Source of the DNA: Paramarasmius palmivorus
Lineage: Eukaryota > Basidiomycota > Agaricomycetes > Agaricales > Marasmiaceae
Direction of reading: 5' to 3'
Length of the DNA: 14,413 bases
Assembly: GCA_037176845.1 (NCBI GenBank)
Contig: JAYKXP010000392.1
Location: forward strand, 1 to 14,413
Of this stretch, positions 1 to 9,035 are shown piece after piece; position 1 is the stretch's first letter, and each line of letters starts with the position of its first letter. The notes under the pieces are model-generated. The model searched no databases and was not told where the DNA came from. It saw nothing but the letters and a program-made list of their open reading frames with translations. Position numbers and translations under genes: made by a program.

Positions 1-35
1 TCCGTAAAACGATTCGGCTAGGACCACTCAAATAG

Positions 36-344
36 CTCGTATTTGATCCCAAGTATCACCTGAGCGTTGACGCATACCAAACGTTCGCCACGGGCCCACA
101 TTTCCGCTCTATAAGTCCATCCCAAATCACTACGCAACTCCAGAAGTACGTCTTTCAACATACCGATGGGTTCGGGCACCCAACACCAGAAGGCGAACTC
201 CTTGGTATACACCAACTACTCCAACGATGTACTGACAACTGCCCTAGACTTTCCGTTGCCATCAGACCCCAATGCCACCGACTTGACTTGAGAGCCCGTA
301 ATCATTGGACCGCGTCACGAGCGTCAAACAAACAGTCGTGTTAG
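36..344 (+). pseudogene. decayed coding fragment, unrecognised
   Basis: A frame free of stops runs for 102 codons between TAG at 33-35 and TAG at 342-344, with no ATG near its start. The translation has a normal, mixed amino-acid composition with little low complexity (for example the run ITTQLQKYVFQHTDGFGHP about 40 residues in), which is why it looks like the remains of an exon or gene rather than noise. The opposite strand also has a shorter open frame here (215 to 18), so the coding strand is not certain. I do not recognise the family. It lies upstream of repeat copy 1 and may belong to the same old element, but I found no counterpart ahead of copy 2. Confidence 0.25.
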
Positions 345-850
345 ATAAGACCGTATTAGAAATAGCCTATCGTTCGAGTCTTGAAGTGGGTCTTGGCTTG
401 ACTGAACAAGAGGATAGCGAAGCGTGAGGCGTTTTAGTACTCTCCTGCGTTGCCAACAGCGCCAGATGACGCTATGCCTCCGAATACTAAATCTAGTAAA
501 ATACACTATGACTTCAAAACGCGGGACAGTGCTATATTCAATGTACCTCATATAGCATGGGCTGCTTGAGGAGCCCGTGTACTGATAAACATACGGTCAT
601 AACACCACTCAAAGGAACCACCGAGGAATATAGCCATGAACTCGTAATGTAGCACAATAGATCATATACAGGACTCAGAAACTGATTTAGAGAAACTAAC
701 GGAGACAAATCGGACCTTTCAACTACCCAACGCAACGATTCCTTCCCCAAACCACCATCAGCCCAAGCTTCATATCAACCACACCTACCAACATTCGACC
801 CCAGCGAACCCACATCCAACAAGCAACCTCTGAAGTCCAACCGGAAGCCC
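345..850. other. no supported gene
   Basis: Only short open frames of opposite polarity are present. From about 745 to 850 the sequence is C/A-rich and can be read as a Pro/Thr/Ser-rich frame that runs into the frame at the start of repeat copy 1, so the left end of that copy could lie in here. A GTTCGAGTC string at 371-379 resembles an RNA polymerase III B box, but no matching A box or cloverleaf could be found. Confidence 0.4.
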
Positions 851-852
851 CA

Positions 853-1323
853 GTGGCGGTGACTATCACAGGCAATCATATCTTCGATATCGCGATGAAC
901 AATACCAAGCCCATCCGACTGCGTGCTGGGTTGCAGCCTCCGGCGTCAATCGACATTAGATGCAACGACTCCTGGAATGAAAACGGAGTATATCGAATAC
1001 GAAGTGAGGCCGTGGAGGCCATGCGATGTCCGCCTAGCCATTTGCTGCAATAAATGGTCGCCTCGAGGCGGAGGCCTGAGGTTCTACACTTCCGGTGAGA
1101 TCGATCCCTCGTGCTGCGTCTCGTAAACTGCGAATCGTCCGCATTGGATTGCCGTGATGTAGATAGGACTGGGAAGAAGATGGATGAACCATTCGAAAGA
1201 GAGATCGTGCGAAGGCCGACCACTGAAGACAAAGCTCCAAACCTCGAGAGACCCAACTGCCAGAATGCTACTAACAGTCCAGCACCGGCATGGAGCTTTT
1301 GGGTTGGCAGTCAAATGTCGTAA
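853..1323 (+). pseudogene. broken coding remnant in repeat copy 1
   Basis: Plus-strand frames overlap and hand over here: an open frame to the TAA at 1051-1053, a second frame containing PRGGGLRFYTSGEID (about 1062-1106) ending at TAA 1125-1127, then a third running from 1111 to 1323. In copy 2 the equivalent DNA reads PRGGRLYTCGEND in one frame and then, after a stop, a segment starting CGTPGLEVAEGIEND, which lines up with CESSALDCRDVDRT here. Agreement at protein level after such DNA divergence suggests a former gene, now broken by stops and frame changes. Open frames also exist on the minus strand (1256-876), so strand is probable, not proven. The family is not recognised. Confidence 0.35.
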
Positions 1324-2288
1324 GAAAGTGCGCTGAGAATTTAAGCGCGGTTGACAGATGTATCACGTAGGAGGTAAAGGTGGTCACGCCACAATTTTCT
1401 CTAACTCTTTTTATGTGGACATACATCACCTTCGAAAGAACCTGCCCATTCCAAACACTATCACCCACGTGGGTGTGAAACCTCGAACAATGCAATTGCT
1501 GATAATTGGAAAAGGTGAGATACCAAGAGGTACATGGTGACTCGTTTTTCTCCCGACGACAACATAGCCGCTCATACCCAGGCGACGCGCAGGATGTAGG
1601 TAGAAAGATGTGCTTTCAAATACCGGGGAGCACGGTCACCAACTGCGAGATCCTAATAGTCATTTCCCGAGTACATGTAACGAAAATGTCAACATCAGCT
1701 ACACCAGAAAAGACATGAAAAGAGCACCCAAACCGAACGTGACCATCACGTTCCACCCCGGTACGAAGCGTCGCAGCGGCGCCTCCTCTTACGTGGATAG
1801 CTCGTACAAGCAAGATCATCGGTGATCTGGGACCTTGAGAAACCCAACTAGACGAATCGTCTGTGTAGCTCGATATAAAAGTGGAACAAAGGCAGGCTGT
1901 TCGCGAGACCCTCGGGGATGCACCAAAAGCGAGAACCTTCGTGATACGGAAACTCAACGATGGAAAGACACAAGTTTGTTTATAGAATGTCGTTGTTGAA
2001 TCCTTTCCGTCCTCGACATCGGATCAAAACCGTACGCTCGATGAGAATAGCTTCAACTCGTACATCACTGGGCGGATAGCTGGCGAGTTTTGCGTTATCT
2101 CACTAGCCGCTAAGACCCCCCAGCATATCTGGTAAACCGCACGTGGCTAGCCAAAGCTAATTGCCATACAAGAGCTAGCGCCATGTGAATGAACTTCACC
2201 CAACTTCCTTGCAAAATTTTGCCTATCCCACATGTCACATAAAACACCACTGAACGTACGAGCTCGCTGACGCCTAGGTGACAATTCG

Positions 2289-2314
2289 TGACCTTGAAAG
2301 CCAATTCAAGGTCA
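2289..2314. repeat. perfect inverted repeat, 10-bp arms
   Basis: TGACCTTGAA, a six-base spacer AGCCAA, then TTCAAGGTCA: a perfect 10-bp stem. A similar but not identical stem lies at the equivalent place in copy 2 (5012-5040). It sits just ahead of the G-rich tract in both copies. Confidence 0.75.
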
Positions 2315-2639
2315 GCCTTTAAGGTATGGATGGGGAAACGAGGTTGTGAGGGGTGTATGGGAATAGAGCGTTGGCCAGTCACGGGGGTTTGTCGAATGTA
2401 TATCTGGTTTGGAAGTAAGGCGCTCGTGTGATGGGAAACTAAGTTTCTTTTTTCGGTACTGTATACAAATGTCCAGATAAACGCGTCGAAAGGGTCAGAG
2501 AAGGAACTGCCTAACCGGAGTGCATCCTTGAACGCAATATCCGACCAAACTCAATACTCCGGACTCTTATGCATCCTTTCTTCAGGTTCTTGGCCCACGA
2601 TAGACCCCTCATAACCCACACCTACGCCCCATAAACTTT

Positions 2640-3250
2640 TTCTCGACCTATGGAAGAGCCTTAAGCCACGCAAAAGAGACGGAAAGTGGTCGCTCGCGTA
2701 GCGTTGGCTCAGCGTGTGAGGCTAGGCTTTGCAGGAGAGGGAGCGAGTCCCTAAGCACGAATGAACATATTCAAGAACGCATTGTCGTGCGAAGAGCGGG
2801 GGGGGGAGACCGACTATTGAGGCTGAAAAACGATGTTCAAGGCCATAGGTTATGAAGCGACGGTGAACAGATAGTTGAGTCAAAACTAACCATGCACCTC
2901 CACAATCTTTTTCGTGACTTTCTGTAGGTATAATATCACCAAAAACGATGGGAAAGAAGAATGGCTGAGCGACCTTGCAAATGGGTGAACAGATTGTGGT
3001 CGTTTAGAGGAAAGCCGCTTCACAAGTGCCGCTCAAATGGTCATCGGTCAAGTACATCTCTTCAAGTGCCCAACGGGATGTCTTTCTTTACATTTCTGAT
3101 GGTACTTATAACACCGATTCGATTCCTTCAAAGTATCCACACAGGGTCCCCGTGCGCGGCGATGACTCCGAACAGGGCATACTCTGATCATCCTTTACAT
3201 AAGTTATACTGACAGTAGTAATACTAATGCTGCAGGGTCCGAATAAGAGC
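2640..3250. other. no supported gene
   Basis: There are no convincing coding frames. The 83-codon plus frame at 2961-3212 has no recognisable motif and no support from neighbouring exons. A G8 run is present near 2799-2806. Some AG-rich sequence around 2660-2750 may be the very degraded 3' part of repeat copy 1, but I cannot align it with confidence. Confidence 0.45.
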
Positions 3251-3255
3251 AATTT

Positions 3256-3704
3256 ATGGACCCTCAGACCCACCTTTTTGAGCCGTCACGCGCCAACCGC
3301 CCCACTGTCTTATTGACCATCAACTTGAACAGCCTCAAAGCAACCCATCCGAGCCCCTTCGGCGTTTGGCTCCAAGAATGATTTTCGTGATCTAAGCTCA
3401 ACCTCTTTTCTCGGTACCATACTCATGGTAAAAAAAAAACCCCCCAATATCCTGGGCATGTCGCCGACAGCGATCCAAATCCGAAAAGCATTTCAAACAA
3501 TGATCGCCAACAACTCGAGATGTTCGCAGATTGTTACTGGAATTTTTCTCCGAAGGTTCGTTCATCAGCCTGATCGGAATTATATCTGATGAAGCCACCG
3601 CAGTCAGAAGGCTATCATCTGGCCCTAATGGTGGTGCTTGGGTTGAAGATACTTCAAGTTCGATAGACCCACAAGGATTTTTGAAAGGAAGCAATGTCAA
3701 TTAG
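3256..3704 (+). pseudogene. overlapping broken frames, unrecognised
   Basis: A small frame starts at ATG 3256 (MDPQTHLFEPSRANRPTVLL...) and stops at TGA 3379-3381. The same frame reopens after two stops and runs to a stop near 3569. A second plus frame is open from 3441 to TGA 3501-3503 and then on to TAG 3702-3704, with the segment DVRRLLLEFFSEGSFISLIG. The minus strand is also open from 3700 down to 3398, though that frame begins with TTG. Having three protein-like frames over the same 300 bases means I cannot name the real one. The sequence may be an old coding region with stops in whichever frame was used. A10 followed by C6 at 3430-3445 could itself have shifted frames. Confidence 0.3.
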
Positions 3705-4624
3705 TAGAGCCTAGTATGTCATCGTTATATCTCCAAGCACCCCCGCCTTGCTGACAAGCCTGTTAGACCACGGGGTCCGCATGCGAGCTCAATGTTGCTT
3801 TCGTCGAAGAACCATGCATAGAAAGTAGAAACCTGATACAAATCATTTCACATCGAAATGAACAACATCTCTCGGTGACCCGCTGCTGTAATGAACCAAC
3901 TGTCTTTCATATGTACACACAAAAACGTACACAAAAACAGTCTCGTGTACGGGATGAGACAAAAAATCTATCAGGGCACGAAGCGAAGGTTCGGCGCCCA
4001 GAATTAGATTGGGCGAAGAATCCCTTTAGTTGCGAGGAACGATCAGCCTCGAGGTGGAAGGCTCTACACGTGCGGTGAGAACGATGCCTCGAGGCCGCTT
4101 CTTGATATCGTGTTGTCTACAAACACCATAAGATCAACGACATCATCTGCAGCACCATAGCCTCTATGTTTAGGGTACATTGCGGAACACCGGGATTGGA
4201 GGTTGCTGAAGGTATAGAGAATGACAAGGAAGCCGAATCATCCGAGGAAAGGCTGTCCCAAGCATATCCACGCTTTGACAGTCGGTGATCGTGAACACGA
4301 CCAGTCTGGCAATCCAAGTAATGGAAGATCCTGGGGTATCCAAGACGGTATCCCCCTCGGCTACACCCCTGTGAAAGGTAAGCAGTCAGCATGGCTCTTG
4401 GATGCTCATTGCCTCGACAGACATACCTTGTCAAAGGACAACCAGGAAAAGTAGCCGATGGTACTCGTTCCGAGACCAGCATCGATGAAACTTGAATACC
4501 AAAGGCGGCGGCTGAGACGTATTCACAGATGCTGTATGGTGCCTAAAGGTTAGATGGGGCTGCTCGGGCTCTGACTTGCGAGTTCCTGGTGTACATATTG
4601 ACTTTGGGCACTGTAAACAACTTG

Positions 4625-5071
4625 AAAACAACGCCTATCAGCTCAAGCCCAAAACACGCTAAAAACACCCACCGAACAGTTTGCTGCATTCCTAGCCCCG
4701 ATAAGACAGGCTCGTAGTGTACGCCTCCTTGTACAAGCTGTTTGTAGAGCCGTGAATGTCGACGATGGAAAAAGGGAAAGTTGGGTTTGGATGACGGTAT
4801 TGAAAGGTCGCCATGTGTGTTCCATGCAACAGCTAGTAGCTGCCAGCTACCACATTCCAATGCAACCTAACGATCTCTCCGCAACAACTCGTGGCTCGAT
4901 GGTATTCTGGTGTTCCCATTTCCTGCAAAATATCGTCTATATCCTCGTCGACAATGGTAAAGCAACCACTGAACGTTACAGGGTACATGAACGTCTGAAT
5001 GACGACTTGCCACCTTGGAGTTCGAATTTGAACTCAAGGTTGGAGGTATGGGATGGGGGTGTGAAGGTGTA
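4625..5071 (+). pseudogene. open coding remnant in repeat copy 2
   Basis: The plus strand has no stop for 148 codons from just after a TGA at about 4619 to TAG 5069-5071; an internal ATG lies at 4752. The translation is protein-like, with the run APIRQARSVRLLVQAVCRAV shortly before a DDGKRESWVWM segment (about 4758-4790). The matching place in copy 1 (around 1950-1985) reads NDGKTQVCL and then hits a stop. No family is recognised. The overlapping minus frame (4860-4543) also has a partly similar counterpart in copy 1 (1957-1616), so strand cannot be settled by eye. The end of the frame runs into the hairpin and G-rich tract, so it is unlikely to be a complete gene. Confidence 0.3.
5012..5040. 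repeat. inverted repeat, counterpart of the 2289-2314 hairpin
   Basis: ACCTTGGAGTTC, spacer GAATTT, then GAACTCAAGGT: the arms pair along their length with one unpaired base. The ACCTTG...CAAGGT outer part is shared with copy 1 although the inner bases differ. Confidence 0.7.
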
Positions 5072-5124
5072 GGGGTGTGTAGGGGTGTATGTAGGGCGTA
5101 GGGAGTGTATGTCGGGTCTAGGGG
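5043..5124 (+). repeat. G-rich GTGTAGGGG-type tract
   Basis: The units GTGTAGGGGTGT and GTAGGGCGTAGGG repeat imperfectly, giving about eight runs of three to five G with short spacers. On paper this can fold into a G-quadruplex. A weaker counterpart in copy 1 lies at 2328-2390. It is not a clean telomere repeat. Confidence 0.6.
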
Positions 5125-5997
5125 TCAGCAAGCCAATAGAGTTAGCTGTTGCGCTTTTTGTCGGGGGTTATCATGTGTAACTGGGACTAAAGGCGCTCTA
5201 GAATCATTAGGGAAACTGTGGGGCTAAACTTCCTTTTTTTGGCGCTGTGGGTGGTGTCAGAAAAACGCGTTAAGATGGGGAAAAGAGGGAGACTGCTCGC
5301 CCAAGTGTACCTCTGAAACGCGAATTCTGACCAAAATTGATACTCTGGATCATTCCTGTACTCAATAGCCCTCTCGTTACCGACCGCCGCAGACCAGAAG
5401 CTCGTTCATGCCCGGATAGAGTACACGAGACAGGTTTGCTTGGGGAAAAGGGAGCAGAAAGGCATTTGGTGCGGTGTGCGGAGGACATTGAGCGGACAGG
5501 GCGTTGAAGAGCGTTTTGGGGAGCGGATAGAGCATCATGAAAGTGTAATAATCGAGATATCGATAGCTTGTAGGTGTACTTAAGCTTGGATAGGCAGAGG
5601 TGTGAGCAACGCAAAAAACGTTCAGCAAAAACGGCGTACATTCCGAAGGCAAACTTTTCAAACTTTCGATGGCTCCATCTCTAGTTCTGCTGAGTTACTG
5701 GAGGTAGGTCAGAGTTGAAATGGTGTAGAATGGAATGGCGCGCACCGACCAATTTGTGAGGTGATGGTTTTGGGGAAAGAGGAAAAAGAGAGAAGTGCCG
5801 GCGGCAAACCGTTCTTACACTTTGACCCCGCCGGCAACACGCGCTACCCATCTCAAGGTAAAAACACGCGTAGTGCAGAACTAATGCCTCCATGGCTATG
5901 AATAAGGTGCGCTTACAATAATCAATTCGTTTTCCTGCTCTCATAATCTCGACCTTGCAGCTTGAAGCCTCGTGACTGAAGGCTGAAGCTTTTCAAC

Positions 5998-6549
5998 ATC
6001 GAAACTGGATATTCGGAACTTGAAGTTTCGCGCCGCGTCTGGTCTCAATCCAACCAATACCGCCCCCAATTATGCTTGGAATTCTTCAATGGTCTCTGGA
6101 ATGGGAGCTCATTGGGGAGTCCTGTGAAAGCCGTAATTTCCAGGTCAACAACGATACCTCGGAGAGCTGGATATCGAACGTATGTTTTTCCTACTAGTCA
6201 TATGCCCAGTCTTACCATCTTATATCATAGCTCCAATGCATTCAGCGCAAGAGCGAAGAGTTAGTATCTCGGAATGGGCTTAGAGGTGCAGGCTTGGGCC
6301 GATTCAAGGCCTCAAGCCCCAAGCTTCGGAAACACTAGCCAGGCCAGTAGATGCGTAACTTGTTGATATTGATTATTTCCTGGGTACAGTACTAGGGATC
6401 CATTTACGCTGTTAGTTCTACAGGAAAAGTTTGAAGCACCATTTTGAGATTTTCGTCAAAAATGCCAACTCAAATTTATGTGGACAAGTTCCACATTTAC
6501 ACTAGCAAATACACACTAACGCGAGTAATATACAAACGGGCTTCAAACC
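5998..6549. other. no supported gene; probable 3' flank of the BAH gene
   Basis: There is one short open frame (6076-6264, plus) with no motif. A small inverted repeat pairs GCTTGGG near 6292 with CCCCAAGC near 6316. The segment nearest 6549 is AT-rich and would hold the 3' UTR and polyadenylation signals of the minus-strand gene. Confidence 0.5.
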
Positions 6550-8182
6550 TCAAGTCCAAATAGTAGTGATGGTACTGATGGCCTTGACACAGGAATCAAG
6601 AATCTCTTGTTCGTCAATGATACTAACATTGGCTGAAAGACAGTCAGGAGGGGGATTGGGCCACTCGGAAATTATTCCAAGAGTCCCTGTCTTGAGCCAT
6701 CCAGGCCTTTCCGGTTTGCTACTCAATAATTTCTGCCATCCTAAACCACGTATTATCGGGCCATCCTTCACTGGACCAAACACTCCCCCAGTGCTACGTT
6801 GACGCGCTTTGTCAGGAATGCTATCCAGGTCATACACATTCAGCCACTGATTGCAGCGTGAACAGAAAATTTGGGCGTCTTTCTCAGGGTTGTATAGCCT
6901 ATCTGGGATGGATGACATTGGCCGGAACATGCACTAGAGAGGTGTTTTCAACTTTGTTGCACAGATATGAGTACATGAGCGGGAATTTACCGATAATTTG
7001 AGCTGAGACTTATTTCTAGCATCCACGTTGAAGCGGGTGAAGTACACCTTGGCCAGAACCCACGCAGCTTGGGGGTCTTGAGTGTCCAAAGAGCAGACGT
7101 TGGCAAAACCTTTGATCTGGATGAGATCAGATTACTTACAAACAGATTGGTTGACTCACCGAGAACGGAGTCTAACTCGATGATATCGTCATGGTTAGAC
7201 AGGAAGACTTCTCTGCCACCAAATCCACGGAGCAGAGATCTGGCTTTCTCTTCACCATACTGCCTGGTACACGTCAGCCTGGAAAAGCATCGGGGAGTTG
7301 GCATTACTTACTGGATCAAGCTTTCAGAGCACTCCGATGGTCTGTAGAACCACGTCACTTCAACGAGGGTCGTCTTCCTATTGCCTCTGATACTTTTCAC
7401 TCGGGCCAATAACAGGTGTTGGTCAGGGTTAGTTTCTCTTCTAACAACGGCGCTGTAATATTCCGGGCTGTTAACGAAGAGACTGTGAAGTCATTAAGTA
7501 GCGGAAAATAAGCTGTTGACTGGATGGGGGGAACATACTCCGTTCCAGCCTCGACGGTGTACCGGTCCGCATCAACCTGATCTATGGTTTTGCTCGGTCC
7601 GAGTCTCTTCCAGGCTGATTGGAGGCGTTTCGGATCAGATGGTCGAATCCTGTCCTGGTTCGCCTTCTTGCGTTGTTTCGATTCCGCCCAGAGACGTGGT
7701 GCGTTCTCTTCCGCTTCTTCAGCCAAGTCCTTCTCCGGTTGTTTGATGTCACGGTGTTGCGTCTTCAGAATAAGATCGATTTTCGCTTTGGTTAGAAGCT
7801 CAGGAGAATGTCCTTGAGCGCGTGAGACATCTAAACTTGCGGATGTCGACGCTGGAGTCGGGTTCTGCCACTGAGTATCGGGACGTTTGAGAGTCGCTGC
7901 AGAGACGACAGAATCGTTAATAAAGATTTAAAGTGACACGAAAACACGAACACGGACCTCTGCTTGAGCTTGGCCTACCTCTGGCTACCTGTTTGCCCTT
8001 CGTACGCGGCTGAGAGCCTGAGGTCTTTGAGATCTTCGCACTGTAACTAATGATTGACGAAGAGATTGTCGTGTCAAAAACCATGTGCGAATGTGACATG
8101 TCACTTACATGGAATTACTCCGACTCTTCTTGGAAGGTCTTGCGTTGCCGTCGTCGGAGTGACCCCCGAAAACCCTTTTCAT
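6550..8182 (-). CDS. BAH-domain chromatin protein with degenerate zinc-finger tail, 7 exons, 430 aa
   Basis: The exon model is 8182-8109, 8040-7958, 7896-7539, 7482-7312, 7263-7160, 7109-6991 and 6933-6550. The exons sum to 1293 bases (430 codons plus TGA) and every junction keeps phase. Introns are 48-68 bases, with donors GTAAGT, GTCCGT, GTATGT, GTAAGT, GTGAGT and GTAAAT. The start ATG follows a pyrimidine-rich leader. The N terminus is basic (KKSR at 18-21) with an AT-hook-like RGRP at 45-48, followed by a charged, probably helical stretch (about 80-150). A BAH domain spans about 163-300: LLLARVKSI (195-203), VEVTWFYRPSEC (212-223), REVFLSNHDDIIELDSVLG (246-264) and VLAKVYFTRFNV (281-292). 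BAH modules read nucleosomes or modified histones, so a nuclear chromatin role is inferred. The tail has Cys at 304, 327 and 330 but too few ligands for a full PHD finger. It lies between direct repeat copies. Confidence 0.85.
7110..7159 (-). other. intron 5 of the BAH gene, AAG acceptor
   Basis: Reading frame continuity across the strongest part of the BAH domain requires a 50-base intron ending at AAG (7112-7110). The better-looking CCAG acceptor seven bases upstream would shift the frame and stop translation early. This makes it either a genuine AAG site or a place where the gene is damaged. Confidence 0.55.
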
Positions 8183-8203
8183 AGTGGCGGTCAAGAAGAA
8201 AGG
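8183..8203 (-). promoter_or_regulatory. pyrimidine-rich leader before the BAH start codon
   Basis: On the minus strand the 21 bases before the ATG are CT-rich (CCTTTCTTCTTGACCGCCACT). CT-rich leaders near the start site are usual for filamentous-fungal genes. No clear TATA box was seen within 100 bases upstream. Confidence 0.4.
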
Positions 8204-8764
8204 TCAGTGACAGCGACCACTGCCGTAAATTGTCCAAGAATTCTCACGCCATTGCCGGCGGCTTTCGTCTTTGTATGATACTGCACATAGCACCCCAAAC
8301 AAGACTACTGTAGCAACATATAAGGCCCGTATAAGGCACAATGGTACGATATCAAGGTATGTGCGAACTTCAACTAGATAATGGATAGGATAGAGATAAA
8401 AGGCCAGGCAAAAGTTTACAAAGCCGGCAGTGGATGTTGAGAACATTGAACACGCAAGCTTGAACCAATACCGAGCTCTTCTATTTGTATTCCTGATATA
8501 CGAAACAAAGATTATGAGCTGCCGATAAGGAGAGCGCGTACAGAGAGCTTACCGTACCTCCCAGTTGTAATGGACAATCGTGTACCAATACCTCTGAACA
8601 TGGATTGTTTCGGGATAGCTTGCGGTGAAGATTTTCGACTTGTTTCTGTCTCTACCTCCAGAAGCCACGTCTTGGAAGGTTTCGCGCCGGAGCCGAGTAG
8701 TACCAGTATAGAGCCGCGGGATTGGGAAGGGGCGATGCGCAAGACGCCGCTTTGCTGGGCCCAT
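8204..8764 (-). CDS. possible small two-exon membrane protein, unrecognised
   Basis: A model with exon 8764-8553, a 60-base intron 8552-8493 (GTAAGC donor, TATATCAG acceptor) and exon 8492-8204 keeps phase and gives 166 residues. The second exon has two hydrophobic stretches, one starting AGFVNFCLAFYLYPIHY and one containing ALYVATVVLFGVLCAV, which could be membrane segments. Against it: the stop lies only 21 bases before the ATG of the BAH gene on the same strand, leaving no room for a terminator and promoter, and two other frames are also open across the first exon. It could be chance frames in the BAH gene's upstream region. No family is recognised. Confidence 0.22.
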
Positions 8765-9035
8765 AGGAGGCGAAGCGCGCGTATCCCATGTCGCAAGATG
8801 AAGTTTGGGTATCGACACCCTGAGGAACCACCGCGAAAAGGAGGGGATCTAACCCAGAAATGGCGCCGGCGTGTTGCGTTCCTGGATAGATCTTACATCG
8901 ACACCGCCCATCCATGATAAGGACAACGATAACGTGCAGCAGGCCTCGGAACCCAAAAGTAGACTTAGAGATGAAGGTGTTCTATAGTTCGTTTGTGTAA
9001 TCGAAAGGACTGGGTTTTCTCTAGGATAACACAGC

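Larger units (their letters stand above)
850..2640 (+). repeat. dispersed repeat family, copy 1 (most diverged)
   Basis: Blocks along this stretch match copy 2 (3840-5997) in the same order and direction. The clearest are the block at about 1060-1115 (with GCCTCGAGG and CGGTGAGA, against 4047-4095), the block 2213-2270 (against 4922-4985, sharing AAGCACCACTGAACGT-like sequence), the hairpin at 2289-2314 (against 5012-5040) and the block 2420-2570 (against 5190-5350, sharing ACGCGT and TTCTGACCAAA-like sequence). Similarity between the blocks is weak and needs gaps. The left boundary is approximate: a shared start near AATCATATC...ATGAACAA at 863-905 is the furthest point I could align. Copy 1 fades out near 2640, before the 3' part shared by copies 2 and 3. 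Confidence 0.6.
3840..5997 (+). repeat. dispersed repeat family, copy 2 (longest)
   Basis: This is the fullest copy. Its left and middle parts match copy 1 blocks in order. Its right part (about 5256-5997) matches copy 3 (9036-9921) closely: by eye about 85% identity over the last 330 bases, including the shared strings GGCGTACATTCCGAAGG, TGCTGAGTTACTGGAGGTAG, ACGCGTAGTGC and ACTAATGCCTCCATGG. Homology to copy 3 ends at TTCRAC, base 5997 here. The left edge is estimated from the faint match AATCATTTC...ATGAACAA (3841-3866) to copy 1. I saw no terminal TG...CA or flanking target duplication, so LTR status is not supported. Confidence 0.8.

Noticed and set aside
371..379. tRNA-like B box GTTCGAGTC
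   Set aside because: No A box at the right distance and no foldable acceptor or anticodon stem around it.
1616..1957. 113-codon minus-strand gene
   Set aside because: It lies inside a decayed repeat copy; its partial similarity to the minus frame at 4860-4543 follows from DNA homology of the copies and does not prove coding.
5043..5124. Internal telomere repeat
   Set aside because: Units vary (GTGTAGGGG, GTAGGGC, GTCGGG) and do not form a regular TTAGGG-type array.
6566..7812. Plus-strand open frames across the BAH gene
   Set aside because: They lie antisense to exons whose junctions keep phase and whose product has a recognisable domain.
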